A stretch of DNA of 64,000 bases from CALRWV02 sp943371965 (GTDB lineage: Bacteria > Bacteroidota > JABWAT01): assembly GCA_943371965.1 (NCBI GenBank), contig CALRWV020000008.1:1-64000 (forward strand). The letters are read 5' to 3'. Below the pieces are notes generated by a model, which searched no databases, was not told the DNA's origin, and saw only the letters and a list, made by a program, of their open reading frames with translations. Positions 55,982 to 64,000 of the stretch are shown here, piece after piece. The position numbers and the translations under genes are program-made. Every line of letters starts with the position of its first letter. Within the stretch, counting starts at the first letter, position 1.

Positions 55982-56863
55982 TTACATGTATCCTTCACGT
56001 CTCAATGTTTCAAGTCCGCCACCATCATCTTTATCCTGAGCACGTCCAGAACGTTCTGCAATATTCGAAAGTTTTCCGGACTTCAGTTCATCAATAATTT
56101 CACTGACATTTTTTGATGATGATTGAATGGAATTTGTACACGGTTCACATCCCAAAGAACGATACCGGATTCCATTTCCCTGATCATAATAAAGACTGAC
56201 TGTTGGAATCTTTTCGCGCTCAATATATTCCCAAATATTTAATTCTGTCCAGTCCAGAAGCGGATGGATTCTAACATGTGTTCCCGGCGCAAAATCAGTT
56301 TTATACTGGTTCCAGAATTCGGGAGGCTGATCACCAACATCCCAAGAACTTTCCTTGTCCCTCGGAGAAAAATATCTTTCCTTTGAACGCGATCCTTCTT
56401 CATCGGCTCTAGCACCAACAATAACTCCGGTGTAAGGATCTGTATTTTTATCAAGCTCATATTGCCCTGTAGAATGGTTGATTCTGTATCGTGGCCATTT
56501 TCCGCTCAAGGTATTTCTCAAAGCTTCTGCTTTCAACAATCTGCAGCAATTGATCCTGTCAATATTGCCGTCAGGAAACGTCTGTTTCGCTTCAAGTGCT
56601 TCTGCGTTCTCACCGTAAACCAGATTCAATTTCCATTCCAACGCAAGTTTATCACGGTAGGTTATCATTTCAGGAATTTTGAAATGTGTATCGATATGAA
56701 CCAGAGGAAAAGGAACGTGCCCGAAAAATGCTTTTCTGGCAAGCCACAACATCACCGTTGAATCTTTTCCGATTGACCAGAGCATACACAGACTTTTGAA
56801 ATTTGCGTAAGCTTCCCTGAAAATATGTACTGATTTTTGTTCCAGTTGTTCTAAATGATCCAT
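55982..56863 (-). CDS. cysD: Sulfate adenylyltransferase small subunit
   Basis: The PP-loop subunit of ATP sulfurylase, which forms APS with CysN. The ATG at 56863 lies 7 bases after the cysC stop and is preferred over an in-frame TTG at 56887, giving 293 residues, close to the usual 300. MLWSIGKDSTVMLWLARKAF holds the SxGKDS nucleotide motif near residues 28-33, HIDTHFKIPEM follows, and INCCRLLKAEAL and the GARADEEGSRSKER segment near the middle are diagnostic of CysD as opposed to CysH. It is preceded directly by cysC. No sulfite or APS reductase gene is in the window, so the product goes to PAPS. Confidence 0.95.
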   Translation of the reverse strand: MDHLEQLEQKSVHIFREAYANFKSLCMLWSIGKDSTVMLWLARKAFFGHVPFPLVHIDTHFKIPEMITYRDKLALEWKLNLVYGENAEALEAKQTFPDGNIDRINCCRLLKAEALRNTLSGKWPRYRINHSTGQYELDKNTDPYTGVIVGARADEEGSRSKERYFSPRDKESSWDVGDQPPEFWNQYKTDFAPGTHVRIHPLLDWTELNIWEYIEREKIPTVSLYYDQGNGIRYRSLGCEPCTNSIQSSSKNVSEIIDELKSGKLSNIAERSGRAQDKDDGGGLETLRREGYM

Positions 56864-56870
56864 AGCACTC

Positions 56871-57485
56871 TCAGATTTTAACACCAATTGATTTTAAATG
56901 ATCCCTAACAAGTTCTTCCTCTCCCTTTTGAAGAAGCTGATCGCTTTTTCCGGGGATATAGCCCAACATTTCGATTGAACGTATGATTTTATTTACTGAC
57001 TCAGAAACAGTCTCCTTATCAGTGTAACAAATAACTTCAGGTTTCAAAGGAGCTTCGTAAGGATCGCTGATTCCTGTAAATTCTTTGATTTCGCCCGATC
57101 TTGCACGTTTATACAGTCCTTTAACATCACGGTCTTCACATACTTCAATTGGGGCATTCACATAAACTTCAACAAAATTATTTATCTTTTTTCTGACAGC
57201 GTCCCTCACCTCACGGTATGGGGAAATTGCAGAAATGATAACTGCAACACCATGTCTTGATAGAAGTTCAGCTACAAATCCGATTCTGAGAATATTGATA
57301 TTCCGGTCCTCCTTTGAAAATGAAAGCCCTTTGGATAAATTGGTTCTAACAACATCACCATCCAAAACTTCCAGTTCGACATTTCTTTTCATCAGTTCTT
57401 CAGTCAATTTCTTTGCAATTGTTGATTTTCCTGAACCGCTGAAACCTGTCAGCCAAACTGTAAATCCTGTTCTTTTATTTTCCAT
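56871..57485 (-). CDS. cysC: Adenylylsulfate (APS) kinase
   Basis: This 204-residue kinase phosphorylates APS to PAPS, the sulfate donor for sulfotransferases. The P-loop GFSGSGKST is at residues 14-22, the APS-binding LDGDVVR at 41-47, and ISPYREVRDAVR and FTGISDPYEAP follow. All key residues are present, unlike in the CysC-like tail of the neighbouring CysN. The length is normal. It lies 7 bases downstream of the SLC13 permease gene and 7 bases upstream of cysD. It is the step that commits sulfate to glycan sulfation here. Confidence 0.96.
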   Translation of the reverse strand: MENKRTGFTVWLTGFSGSGKSTIAKKLTEELMKRNVELEVLDGDVVRTNLSKGLSFSKEDRNINILRIGFVAELLSRHGVAVIISAISPYREVRDAVRKKINNFVEVYVNAPIEVCEDRDVKGLYKRARSGEIKEFTGISDPYEAPLKPEVICYTDKETVSESVNKIIRSIEMLGYIPGKSDQLLQKGEEELVRDHLKSIGVKI

Positions 57486-57492
57486 ATAATTT

Positions 57493-58950
57493 TTATCCGA
57501 ATAATATAAATAAATAAATCAATACAATAATTAAGGCAATTAAACTGACTGTAATACCTTTTCCGAAAATATTCTTTATTGAGTAAGTGCCGCTTGAAAA
57601 TGCAATTGCATTGGGTGGTGAAGACATCGGAAAAACGAAGGCCAAGCCTGAAGCCAGAGTGATGCAGTAAAAAATAACCATGGTGTTGAGATTGTGGTCA
57701 GCCGCAGCAATCAATACGATTGGGAAAATTATTGTTAATGCTGCAGCATTACTCATAAATTCAGTTAAAATTAAAGTAATCAGCGAGAAAATAATAACTA
57801 CCATTATTTCATTATTTAATACTGATTCAGGTAAAAAACCGATAAGTATTTTCCCTGCAGAACTGTGATTCAAAACATAACCTAAAACAATAGCTCCGCC
57901 ATACATTAATATCACATTCCAGTTTACAATTTTATCAGCTTCCTTCCAACTGATGCACCTGAATAAAAACATTAAAACAGCACCAAGCATTCCAGCAGTT
58001 GAGAGTGATATCCAAGCACCGGCAAACATCCATAACAATATAATAAAAAGGAAGATACTGAGAACTCTTTTTTCACGAAATGTAATCGTTCCCAGTTTGT
58101 TGCTCAATGATTGAATTGACAAAGCATCTACGGGAGTTTTTAATTTCAATCCTTTAATCAGAAAGGGAAATACTGCAAGTACTACAAAACCCATTATAAT
58201 GGAGATTGGAATACCAACGGCAGCAAAATCCCAAAAAGAAATGGATTGATGGGTTATATCCTTCATGAATTCAATGGCAATGGCTGCACGGGCACCACCC
58301 AACAAAGTTCCAATTCCACCAATAACAGCACCCCATGCCATTCCTACAAACAGCAGCATGGACATGGGTCTGTTTTCACCTGTCTCACCTAACAGTTTCG
58401 ATATTTCCAAAACAACCGGAAAAAAAATGGCGGCAACTGCGTGTTCAGGCATCAGCCACGACATAACCAGACAGCCTGTAAATATTTTAACATAAACCAT
58501 TCCAATACTTTTTGAATTTCCCCTCAAAACAAATAAGGAAAACCGTTTTGCCAACCCGGAATCAATAACTGCAGCCACCATCAAAAAGACACCAATCAGG
58601 AAAAATACTGCCTGATTACCAAAGGCTGCCATTGTTTGATTTGCTGGTAAAATATCCATCATAGGTACGGCAACCATTATGAGCAAACCAGTTACACCAT
58701 GAGGCAATAAATTACTTATCCATAAAAAGACAGCATGAATCAGTATAATTAAGGAGGCAATCGATTCATAAGTCATCCCGATTTTTTCTCTAAAACTGAT
58801 TGCAACGACTGAAAAGATTGAAAGAATTAACCATGCAATGACTTTATACAGCCATTCTCGCGGTATTTTTCCACCTACCATCCAATTTGTCTGAGATTTA
58901 TTAACCCAGGCGGTTACCTGTTTTTCCAATTTAATTTTCCCTGTATTCAT
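57493..58950 (-). CDS. SLC13/DASS-family anion permease, probably sulfate uptake
   Basis: The ATG at 58950 is preferred over an in-frame TTG at 58995; it gives 485 residues and overlaps cysQ by 20 bases. About twelve membrane segments are visible. WGAVIGGIGTLLGGARAAIA and, in the second half, MSNAAALTIIFPIV match the two repeated substrate and sodium-binding motifs of the SLC13 family, in which SNT-type signatures are common. Members carry sulfate or dicarboxylates with sodium. Since cysQ, cysC, cysD and cysN surround it, sulfate is the likely substrate. The N-terminal 40 residues are cytosolic. Confidence 0.88.
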   Translation of the reverse strand: MNTGKIKLEKQVTAWVNKSQTNWMVGGKIPREWLYKVIAWLILSIFSVVAISFREKIGMTYESIASLIILIHAVFLWISNLLPHGVTGLLIMVAVPMMDILPANQTMAAFGNQAVFFLIGVFLMVAAVIDSGLAKRFSLFVLRGNSKSIGMVYVKIFTGCLVMSWLMPEHAVAAIFFPVVLEISKLLGETGENRPMSMLLFVGMAWGAVIGGIGTLLGGARAAIAIEFMKDITHQSISFWDFAAVGIPISIIMGFVVLAVFPFLIKGLKLKTPVDALSIQSLSNKLGTITFREKRVLSIFLFIILLWMFAGAWISLSTAGMLGAVLMFLFRCISWKEADKIVNWNVILMYGGAIVLGYVLNHSSAGKILIGFLPESVLNNEIMVVIIFSLITLILTEFMSNAAALTIIFPIVLIAAADHNLNTMVIFYCITLASGLAFVFPMSSPPNAIAFSSGTYSIKNIFGKGITVSLIALIIVLIYLFILFG

Positions 58951-59881
58951 CAAGCATCGAAATGATGTCCTGATGGTTAATTCCCAATGATGCAACTACA
59001 CCATTGCATTCAGGTAATGTTCTCTGGTTTATATTGAATTCCAATTTTTTACCGGTAGTGTCTGTGAAAATTCCACCCATTTCAATCACCATCGCTGCTC
59101 CGGCAACATGATCCCACCATTTTTCCAGGTAATCAGGAATAGATGGGTACCGGATATATAAATTTGCTTCACCTCTGACAAGTAAACCATATTTTGCCTG
59201 ACTGTCCATTTCGATAATTGAAACATTTTCCTTTTTTGAAGAAAGAAATGAAATCGAATCTGAATTTCCGTGAGCTTTCTCAACACTCTTTGCTACTTTA
59301 ATTCCATCTATCTTTTTTGTTTGAATCATTTGATATTTGGAAATATCCTGATAGGAATACTGAACAATCTGACTTCCCTTTTCAAAATAAAAAATCGTCC
59401 CAATATCATTTGAACTTTCAAGATTTGGGTAAGGTAAATTCGGACAAATCAAAATCGCCAGTTCAACCTGATTGTTTTTATTTACTCTTGAAATGGCTAC
59501 AGCAAATTGTTCATTTCTCAAATAACCTTTTGTACCATCAACAGGATCAAGATACCACAGAAAATCACAGCCTGATTTTCCTGAATAATCAATTAAATTT
59601 TTCAGACCAGGTGTTTTATAATTCTTTGCAGGAAATAATTTTTCCAGCTTTTCACCTACTTCTAAAATCAATGAATTTTCAACATCTGTTCCTGATTCTT
59701 CAGCAATAATGGAATCATTTGGAAAATTCTGTTTTACCCAATTGTTGAAAATAACTTGAACTCCAATATCAGCAATGGTAACAGGGCTTTTGTCAGCTTT
59801 ATTCCAACTGGTTCTGTTATTACTGCATTCAGTTAGGTATTGTTTAATATCTGAAATTAAATCTGAAACTTTACTTTGCAT
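58931..59881 (-). CDS. cysQ: 3'(2'),5'-bisphosphate nucleotidase
   Basis: A 316-residue member of the inositol monophosphatase superfamily that cleaves PAP, the by-product of PAPS-dependent sulfation, to AMP and phosphate. The metal and catalytic motifs are EESGTD near 61-66, LDPVDGTKGYLRNEQFAVAI near 116-135 and KWWDHVAGAAMVIEMGG near 252-268. DPVDGTKGY is the hallmark of the PAP phosphatase group. PAP inhibits sulfotransferases, so its place directly before the permease and PAPS-making genes makes sense. The ATG is 46 bases after the acyltransferase stop; a TAAGTTTG box at 59920-59927 is a possible weak promoter. Confidence 0.94.
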   Translation of the reverse strand: MQSKVSDLISDIKQYLTECSNNRTSWNKADKSPVTIADIGVQVIFNNWVKQNFPNDSIIAEESGTDVENSLILEVGEKLEKLFPAKNYKTPGLKNLIDYSGKSGCDFLWYLDPVDGTKGYLRNEQFAVAISRVNKNNQVELAILICPNLPYPNLESSNDIGTIFYFEKGSQIVQYSYQDISKYQMIQTKKIDGIKVAKSVEKAHGNSDSISFLSSKKENVSIIEMDSQAKYGLLVRGEANLYIRYPSIPDYLEKWWDHVAGAAMVIEMGGIFTDTTGKKLEFNINQRTLPECNGVVASLGINHQDIISMLDEYREN

Positions 59882-59927
59882 ATTCTTTAGTTAATTCTTC
59901 CTAAAATCAAACAATAAAGCAAACTTA

Positions 59928-60533
59928 TTACATTGTATTAAATATTCCGGACTCACTTATGATTCTTACAGCTTCATTGGGTTCATAATTCCACCAATTC
60001 AATTTTCCCAAAGCATCAATAATTTTTTCATCAAATCTGTATCTAATTACTCTAGCAGGAGTGCCAACCACAACAGCATAATCAGGTACATCCTTCAAGA
60101 CAGTTGAATGAGCTCCAATAATTGCTCCGTTTCCTATTTTAACTCCGTTTTTAATAAAGCAGCTTGCACCTATCCAAACATCATTTCCGATAGAAATGTG
60201 TTTATAATTTTGTTGTTTGTTTTTCAAAACAAATTCTTTCGGCAAAACTTCTTCATTATAATATATCGTTGGGCTTGTAGTGAAATAGTCAGTCAAATGA
60301 TCACCATACCCGATAACACAATTTGGTCCAATTGAACAGTAATTTCCGATTGTTGTATAAGAAACAATTGAATAAAAAGAAATATATGAGTTTTTTCCAA
60401 TGGTGGAGTCAACAAAATAATTGCCACCAAAAAATCTTGCCTTATCATAGTGATATTGCAGTTTGTGTCTGTTTTTTCTTCCAAAATCAATCAAAAATGC
60501 AAGTACCTTGAAAAAATTTATAATCTTGCTCAT
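59928..60533 (-). CDS. Hexapeptide-repeat (LbetaH) O-acyltransferase
   Basis: A 201-residue left-handed beta-helix acyltransferase. Hexapeptide turns run from about residue 40 (STIGKNSYISF, TTIGNYCSIGPN) to about 165, with VWIGASCFIKNGVKIGNGAI at 125-144. YGDHLTDYF near 76-84 holds a histidine at the usual catalytic place. It resembles CatB-like and sugar O-acetyltransferases that use acetyl-CoA in the cytosol. It lies 46 bases upstream of cysQ and 26 bases downstream of Wzt 3. It probably acetylates a sugar of this glycan. Confidence 0.88.
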   Translation of the reverse strand: MSKIINFFKVLAFLIDFGRKNRHKLQYHYDKARFFGGNYFVDSTIGKNSYISFYSIVSYTTIGNYCSIGPNCVIGYGDHLTDYFTTSPTIYYNEEVLPKEFVLKNKQQNYKHISIGNDVWIGASCFIKNGVKIGNGAIIGAHSTVLKDVPDYAVVVGTPARVIRYRFDEKIIDALGKLNWWNYEPNEAVRIISESGIFNTM

Positions 60534-60559
60534 ACTACCAACCCTTCAATTTTTAATTT

Positions 60560-61765
60560 CTAATTACCTGAAATTTCCCATTCCGGAGAATAAAATATAA
60601 CCCCATTGTTTTTATCATAATATAACGGATTCCCATTATCGATAATAGTCAACATGCAAACATTGGACAGATACTCATAAAGCTCCATGCCTGGAATAAA
60701 TAGTGCAGCATCAATTGTGTAATTGCCCGGTAACAGAAATGTACCTTTTATTTCACATTTGCCGGAATATTCTGTGCTCACTCCCAATTCAATTTTATGA
60801 TGTACAGTAAAAATTTTATTGTTGCTGCTGTCTAAAATTGCAAACCCGATTACAAAATTCTGCAACTGATCTCTGTTGGCAATTGTGAAATTAATGCAGA
60901 AAGATTCAGTGAAAAGAATTGATGAACCCAGTTTGGTTTCATTGCCTGTAATATCAATTTCAGAAAAGAAAACCGGACCATCAGATTTACTTTTATATGT
61001 CCCTGATATTGAATCTGAAAAAAGGTACTTGTCTATTACTTTACTGACATCGTCATGGAAAACCATTTTTCCATTTGACATCAATATTGCTTTTCTGCAA
61101 AGTGATGAAATTGCACCCATATTATGGCTTACAAATATTACTGTACGTCCTTGACCTGTAACTTCATCCATTTTGTTCAAACATTTTTTTTGAAATTCAG
61201 CATCACCAACTGCAAGTACTTCATCAATAATTAAAATTTCAGGTTCTAGGTGAGCAGCAACGGAAAATGCCAAACGCACATACATTCCCGAAGAATATCG
61301 TTTAACAGGTGTATCAATAAATTTTTCGATACCGGAGAAGTTTACTATTTCATCAAATTTTCGGATTATCTCTTTCCTGGTCATACCCAAAATGGAACCG
61401 TTGAGAAAAATATTTTCTCTGCCAGTCAATTCGGGATGAAAACCAGTTCCTACTTCAAGCAATGAGGCAACTCTCCCATTAAGAGTAACTTTACCGTTTG
61501 TTGGTTCAGTTATTCTTGAAAGTACTTTCAGCAAGGTACTTTTACCTGCTCCATTTTTTCCGATAATACCAACAGATTCACCTGTTTTGATTTCAAATGA
61601 GACATCATTCAATGCCCAAAACTCTGATCCGTCTTCACTGACTTTTTTGTTTCCAACAAGATTACTGAAAGTATTTGAAATTGATTCCCTGAATGAAACA
61701 GATTTGTTCATCCCAATGTGGTACAATTTTGAAATGTTTTCAGCTTTTATGGCAATATCAGACAT
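60560..61765 (-). CDS. wzt: Wzt-type ABC transporter ATPase 3, next to the permease
   Basis: A 401-residue exporter ATPase, with Walker A GKNGAGKST, signature YSSGMYVRLAFS, Walker B ILIIDEVLAVGD and VSHN. Its ABC half is nearly the same as in Wzt 1 and Wzt 2, and the C-terminal Wzt_C-like part (from about 240) is different again. It is 47 bases downstream of the wzm permease gene, so it is the most probable natural partner of the permease. The other two ATPases may share that permease or have partners outside the window. Confidence 0.93.
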   Translation of the reverse strand: MSDIAIKAENISKLYHIGMNKSVSFRESISNTFSNLVGNKKVSEDGSEFWALNDVSFEIKTGESVGIIGKNGAGKSTLLKVLSRITEPTNGKVTLNGRVASLLEVGTGFHPELTGRENIFLNGSILGMTRKEIIRKFDEIVNFSGIEKFIDTPVKRYSSGMYVRLAFSVAAHLEPEILIIDEVLAVGDAEFQKKCLNKMDEVTGQGRTVIFVSHNMGAISSLCRKAILMSNGKMVFHDDVSKVIDKYLFSDSISGTYKSKSDGPVFFSEIDITGNETKLGSSILFTESFCINFTIANRDQLQNFVIGFAILDSSNNKIFTVHHKIELGVSTEYSGKCEIKGTFLLPGNYTIDAALFIPGMELYEYLSNVCMLTIIDNGNPLYYDKNNGVIFYSPEWEISGN

Positions 61766-61812
61766 TGATTCAATCTTGATTAGAATTCGGTTACGGAAAT
61801 ATGAATGTTGAG

Positions 61813-62631
61813 TTAAATAATATCTGCCATTACTTTTTCGACAGAACGGAAGAAATAAAGACCACTGATAAATAATATAATAATCAGTGCTGAAGATAAA
61901 AAAATCAGGCTGTTAGGCTCATTGCCTCCCAGCAAACTCCAGCGAAAACCTTCCACAACTCCAGCCATAGGGTTCAAAAAATAAACAAATTGATATTTTT
62001 CAGGAACAAGACTCGCAGGATAGGCAACAGGTGTTGCGTACATTCCCAATTGCACCATAAAAGGAACAATCTGCTGAAAATCACGAAATCTGACAGTAAG
62101 GGCACTCAACCAAATTCCTATTGTTAGACCGGAAATAATAGCTAAAATCAGAAATACCGGAAAAAATAATATATTGAGTCCTGGAGCAAAACCATAATAA
62201 AACATCAACCCAATCATGAAAGCAAATGTGATTCCAAAATCCACCAATCCCACAAGAGCTTTTGAAATCGGAATAATCAAACGAGGAAAATAAATTTTTG
62301 AAATCATTCCCTGTGCGCTGACGATTGAACTTCCTGCCTGACTCATTACAAAAGCAAAATATGTCCATCCACTCATACCAGCCAAAGCAAACAAAGGGTA
62401 AGGAATTGAACCGGTATCAACTTTTGCCACTTTTGCAAACACAAGTGTAAAAATCAAAAGTGTTGTAAGAGGTTGGATTGCTGCCCATAAAAATCCCAGT
62501 ACAGTTTGGGCATACCTGACTTTTAAATCACGGTATGCCAATGTTAACAGCAAATCTTTATATGCAATAAGTTCTTTAATATTGAGATTGATTCCCTTTT
62601 TTGAGGAATCGATTATAATTTGTTGAGACAT
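61813..62631 (-). CDS. wzm: Wzm-type ABC transporter permease
   Basis: The ATG at 62631, 4 bases after the lipoprotein gene stop, gives 272 residues and fits the family better than the upstream frame start at 62694. The protein has about six membrane segments. ELIAYKDLLLTLAYRDLKVRY in the amphipathic N-terminus (read in two parts) and GIWLSALTVRFRDFQQIVPF near the middle are conserved in Wzm/TagG permeases, as is YFLNPMAGVVEGFRWSLLGG. Wzm forms the channel that exports lipid-linked polysaccharide across the inner membrane with the Wzt ATPase. Confidence 0.94.
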   Translation of the reverse strand: MSQQIIIDSSKKGINLNIKELIAYKDLLLTLAYRDLKVRYAQTVLGFLWAAIQPLTTLLIFTLVFAKVAKVDTGSIPYPLFALAGMSGWTYFAFVMSQAGSSIVSAQGMISKIYFPRLIIPISKALVGLVDFGITFAFMIGLMFYYGFAPGLNILFFPVFLILAIISGLTIGIWLSALTVRFRDFQQIVPFMVQLGMYATPVAYPASLVPEKYQFVYFLNPMAGVVEGFRWSLLGGNEPNSLIFLSSALIIILFISGLYFFRSVEKVMADII

Positions 62632-62635
62632 GATT

Positions 62636-63628
62636 TTATAATTTAACCGATACAAGTTTATTGTTGGAGAGAAAAAGAAAGTACTGATTTCCATAAATCC
62701 AATAGTTGGAAATACCCTGATTGTCCAAATTGGATTTATTGATTATTTCTGAACCGGATACAGTACCGTTAATGGAAGATATAACAAGTTTAAAAAGTGA
62801 GCCATCTGACAGGTAATATGCCGATCCTTTGTATTCCTTTAATTTTGAAACTGGAAATGAGCTTATCTGATTAATGGTGCTGCTGGATTCGAAAACATAA
62901 CCGGTAATTGAAGAATTTGAAATCACCAATCCATATTTAATACCATCATTCGAATGGAAAAAGAGATTGCCAAAACTGCCTTCGTTTACTTTTTTAATAT
63001 CGGTAAAAGTAAGGTTTGATTTCAAAAGGAAATAATTCAATGCATTGTTATTATCTCTTGCATACCAAAAATAGGAATTGCCTACTTTTATGAAATCTGT
63101 TACAATATCATAAGGTGGTTTAACTGAAAGTGCAATAAATTTACTGCCATCCCATTTGAAAGGTTTATATCCTTTTACCATGAAAGTAGAATCTGTTGAG
63201 TAATGAAGAATATTGGGATTATTTTGAGGTTGTGAAACAGAAATAGTATTTAAAATTTTCGAATAACTTTTTGGAGAAGGGCTGAATTCAAAAACAACAT
63301 CGGCAGGTGAACTGAAAAATGCGTTGATATCATTATTTGCCCATGCTGAAAATCTGAATGTTCCTATATTTCCAAAATCAAGATTTCTTTTAACCTGATC
63401 CTTAATTTTAATGGATTCCCATTTAACATCAGTATAAACAATCCAGATACTGTCAGTTTCAGTACTCGTCCATGGAATAACCTGATCAGGAGTTTTAACA
63501 AGAGTTGCAAGATCTGTCACAGTTAATTTATTATCCGGAGGTTCAACAGTACCGGAATCGGGTTTACAGCCATTGAATAAAATTATAGAAAAAACCAGTA
63601 AAAAAAGACTGAAAATTGAATTTTTCAT
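62636..63628 (-). CDS. Predicted lipoprotein of unknown function
   Basis: The ATG at 63628 forms an ATGA overlap with the regulator gene and begins a lipoprotein signal (KNSIFSLFLLVFSIILFNGC), with the lipobox cysteine at about residue 21; the frame start at 63655 would hide it. The mature part of 330 residues has repeated short beta strands with aromatic residues (FKWDGSKFIAL, YFWYARDNNN, YYLSDGSLFKLV), which look like blades of a beta-propeller. No known family is recognised. Being between the regulator and wzm, it might sense or bind surface glycan, but this is a guess. Confidence 0.75.
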   Translation of the reverse strand: MKNSIFSLFLLVFSIILFNGCKPDSGTVEPPDNKLTVTDLATLVKTPDQVIPWTSTETDSIWIVYTDVKWESIKIKDQVKRNLDFGNIGTFRFSAWANNDINAFFSSPADVVFEFSPSPKSYSKILNTISVSQPQNNPNILHYSTDSTFMVKGYKPFKWDGSKFIALSVKPPYDIVTDFIKVGNSYFWYARDNNNALNYFLLKSNLTFTDIKKVNEGSFGNLFFHSNDGIKYGLVISNSSITGYVFESSSTINQISSFPVSKLKEYKGSAYYLSDGSLFKLVISSINGTVSGSEIINKSNLDNQGISNYWIYGNQYFLFLSNNKLVSVKL

Positions 63629-64000
63629 TTTATTATCCTTCCACCATCCTGCCATATAATGACAGATTTTTCCAAATTTAATCTATTTTTCAGACCATTG
63701 TATTCTTCAACAGTTAAAACAAGTGTTCTAACTTTTCTTTTTATGTGAAATTCTGCTTTTTCAATTAAAGTATTCAAATAATCTTTGTTTATGTTACCGA
63801 TTAACATCAAATCAATGATCCCAGTGTCTTTTCCCTTTGCATAGTCACCGGTTATCAAGGCAAGTTCAACGCGGCCAAGATTTTGCAGCACAGATTCAAC
63901 CAGTTTATCTATTCCCAGATATTTTCTGACCACACTGTTCAGTTCAGGAAATAGGGGATGGTTTTTATTTGCTTTATAAAGTTTTGTTCTTCCATCTGAC
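63625..64000 (-). CDS. ArsR-like regulator with nucleotidyltransferase-type C-terminal domain, partial
   Basis: The frame is open to the window edge, so the N-terminus is missing; the GTG at 63933 is not a likely start. The visible N-terminal text, SDGRTKLYKANKNHPLFPEL, is the wing end of an ArsR-type winged helix. The C-terminal part (LITGDYAKGKDTGIIDLMLIG and the rest) resembles the MNT nucleotidyltransferase fold found fused to such regulators in FCB-group bacteria, often next to polysaccharide operons. It is the first gene visible in the transcription direction, so it is a candidate regulator of the locus. It overlaps the lipoprotein gene by ATGA. Confidence 0.75.
   Translation of the reverse strand, partial: SDGRTKLYKANKNHPLFPELNSVVRKYLGIDKLVESVLQNLGRVELALITGDYAKGKDTGIIDLMLIGNINKDYLNTLIEKAEFHIKRKVRTLVLTVEEYNGLKNRLNLEKSVIIWQDGGRIIK

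Noticed and set aside
56871..57485. cysC as a possible carbohydrate kinase instead of APS kinase
   Set aside because: The GFSGSGKST, LDGD and ISPYREVRD motifs together are specific to APS kinase, and the neighbours are cysD and cysN.

Overview
The window is AT-rich and holds about 53 genes, of which 52 lie on the minus strand as one unusually long, tightly packed polysaccharide locus. Many neighbours overlap by ATGA or a few bases. Signal peptides ending in -AQ or -GQ, a Wzi-type outer-membrane protein, weak Shine-Dalgarno signals and TAnnTTTG-like promoter boxes point to a Gram-negative bacterium of the Bacteroidota/FCB group. I cannot name the genus. No rRNA, tRNA, CRISPR array, intact insertion sequence or phage gene was seen.

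Read in the direction of transcription (right to left), the order is as follows. A partial ArsR-like regulator with a nucleotidyltransferase-type domain and a lipoprotein (64000-62636) come first. An ABC polysaccharide exporter follows: Wzm, a Wzt and a hexapeptide acyltransferase (62631-59928). Next is a complete PAPS supply and recycling module: CysQ, an SLC13 anion permease, CysC, CysD and CysN (59881-54057). Then come two more Wzt ATPases (53939-51436), a glycerol-phosphate module (TagB/F-like and TagD-like) around an AsnB homologue (51439-48300), and an MBOAT acyltransferase with an SGNH-like partner (48293-45840). A looser stretch (45839-40766) has two long non-coding regions, two sulfotransferases and a WecE-like aminotransferase. 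The dense core (40765-15411) carries one more sulfotransferase, 14 glycosyltransferases, a Gfo/Idh-SDR fusion, a Wzy-like polymerase, an SGNH hydrolase, two AT3 acyltransferases, an AsnB homologue and an FkbM methyltransferase. The last part (15406-1505) carries two AT3 acyltransferases, CarB, a NodU-type carbamoyltransferase, a GT4, a WecA/TagO-type initiating transferase, Wzi, UDP-glucose dehydrogenase and UDP-xylose synthase. It ends in a strong hairpin terminator at 1468-1494. Beyond it are a small outer-membrane beta-barrel gene and one convergent plus-strand gene of unknown function.

Taken together the genes describe assembly of a large, heavily decorated surface polysaccharide on an undecaprenyl carrier. 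The locus makes UDP-glucuronate and UDP-xylose and perhaps a 4-amino-4,6-dideoxyhexose. It joins sugars with about 15 glycosyltransferases and can add sulfate, carbamoyl, glycerol phosphate, acyl/acetyl, methyl and possibly amide groups. The striking point is that activated donors for several decorations are encoded beside the transferases that use them: PAPS for sulfate, carbamoyl phosphate for carbamoyl, CDP-glycerol for glycerol phosphate. Both a Wzy-like polymerase and a Wzm/Wzt exporter with three different ATPases are present, so more than one glycan may be made here. No Wzx, Wza or Wzc is in the window.
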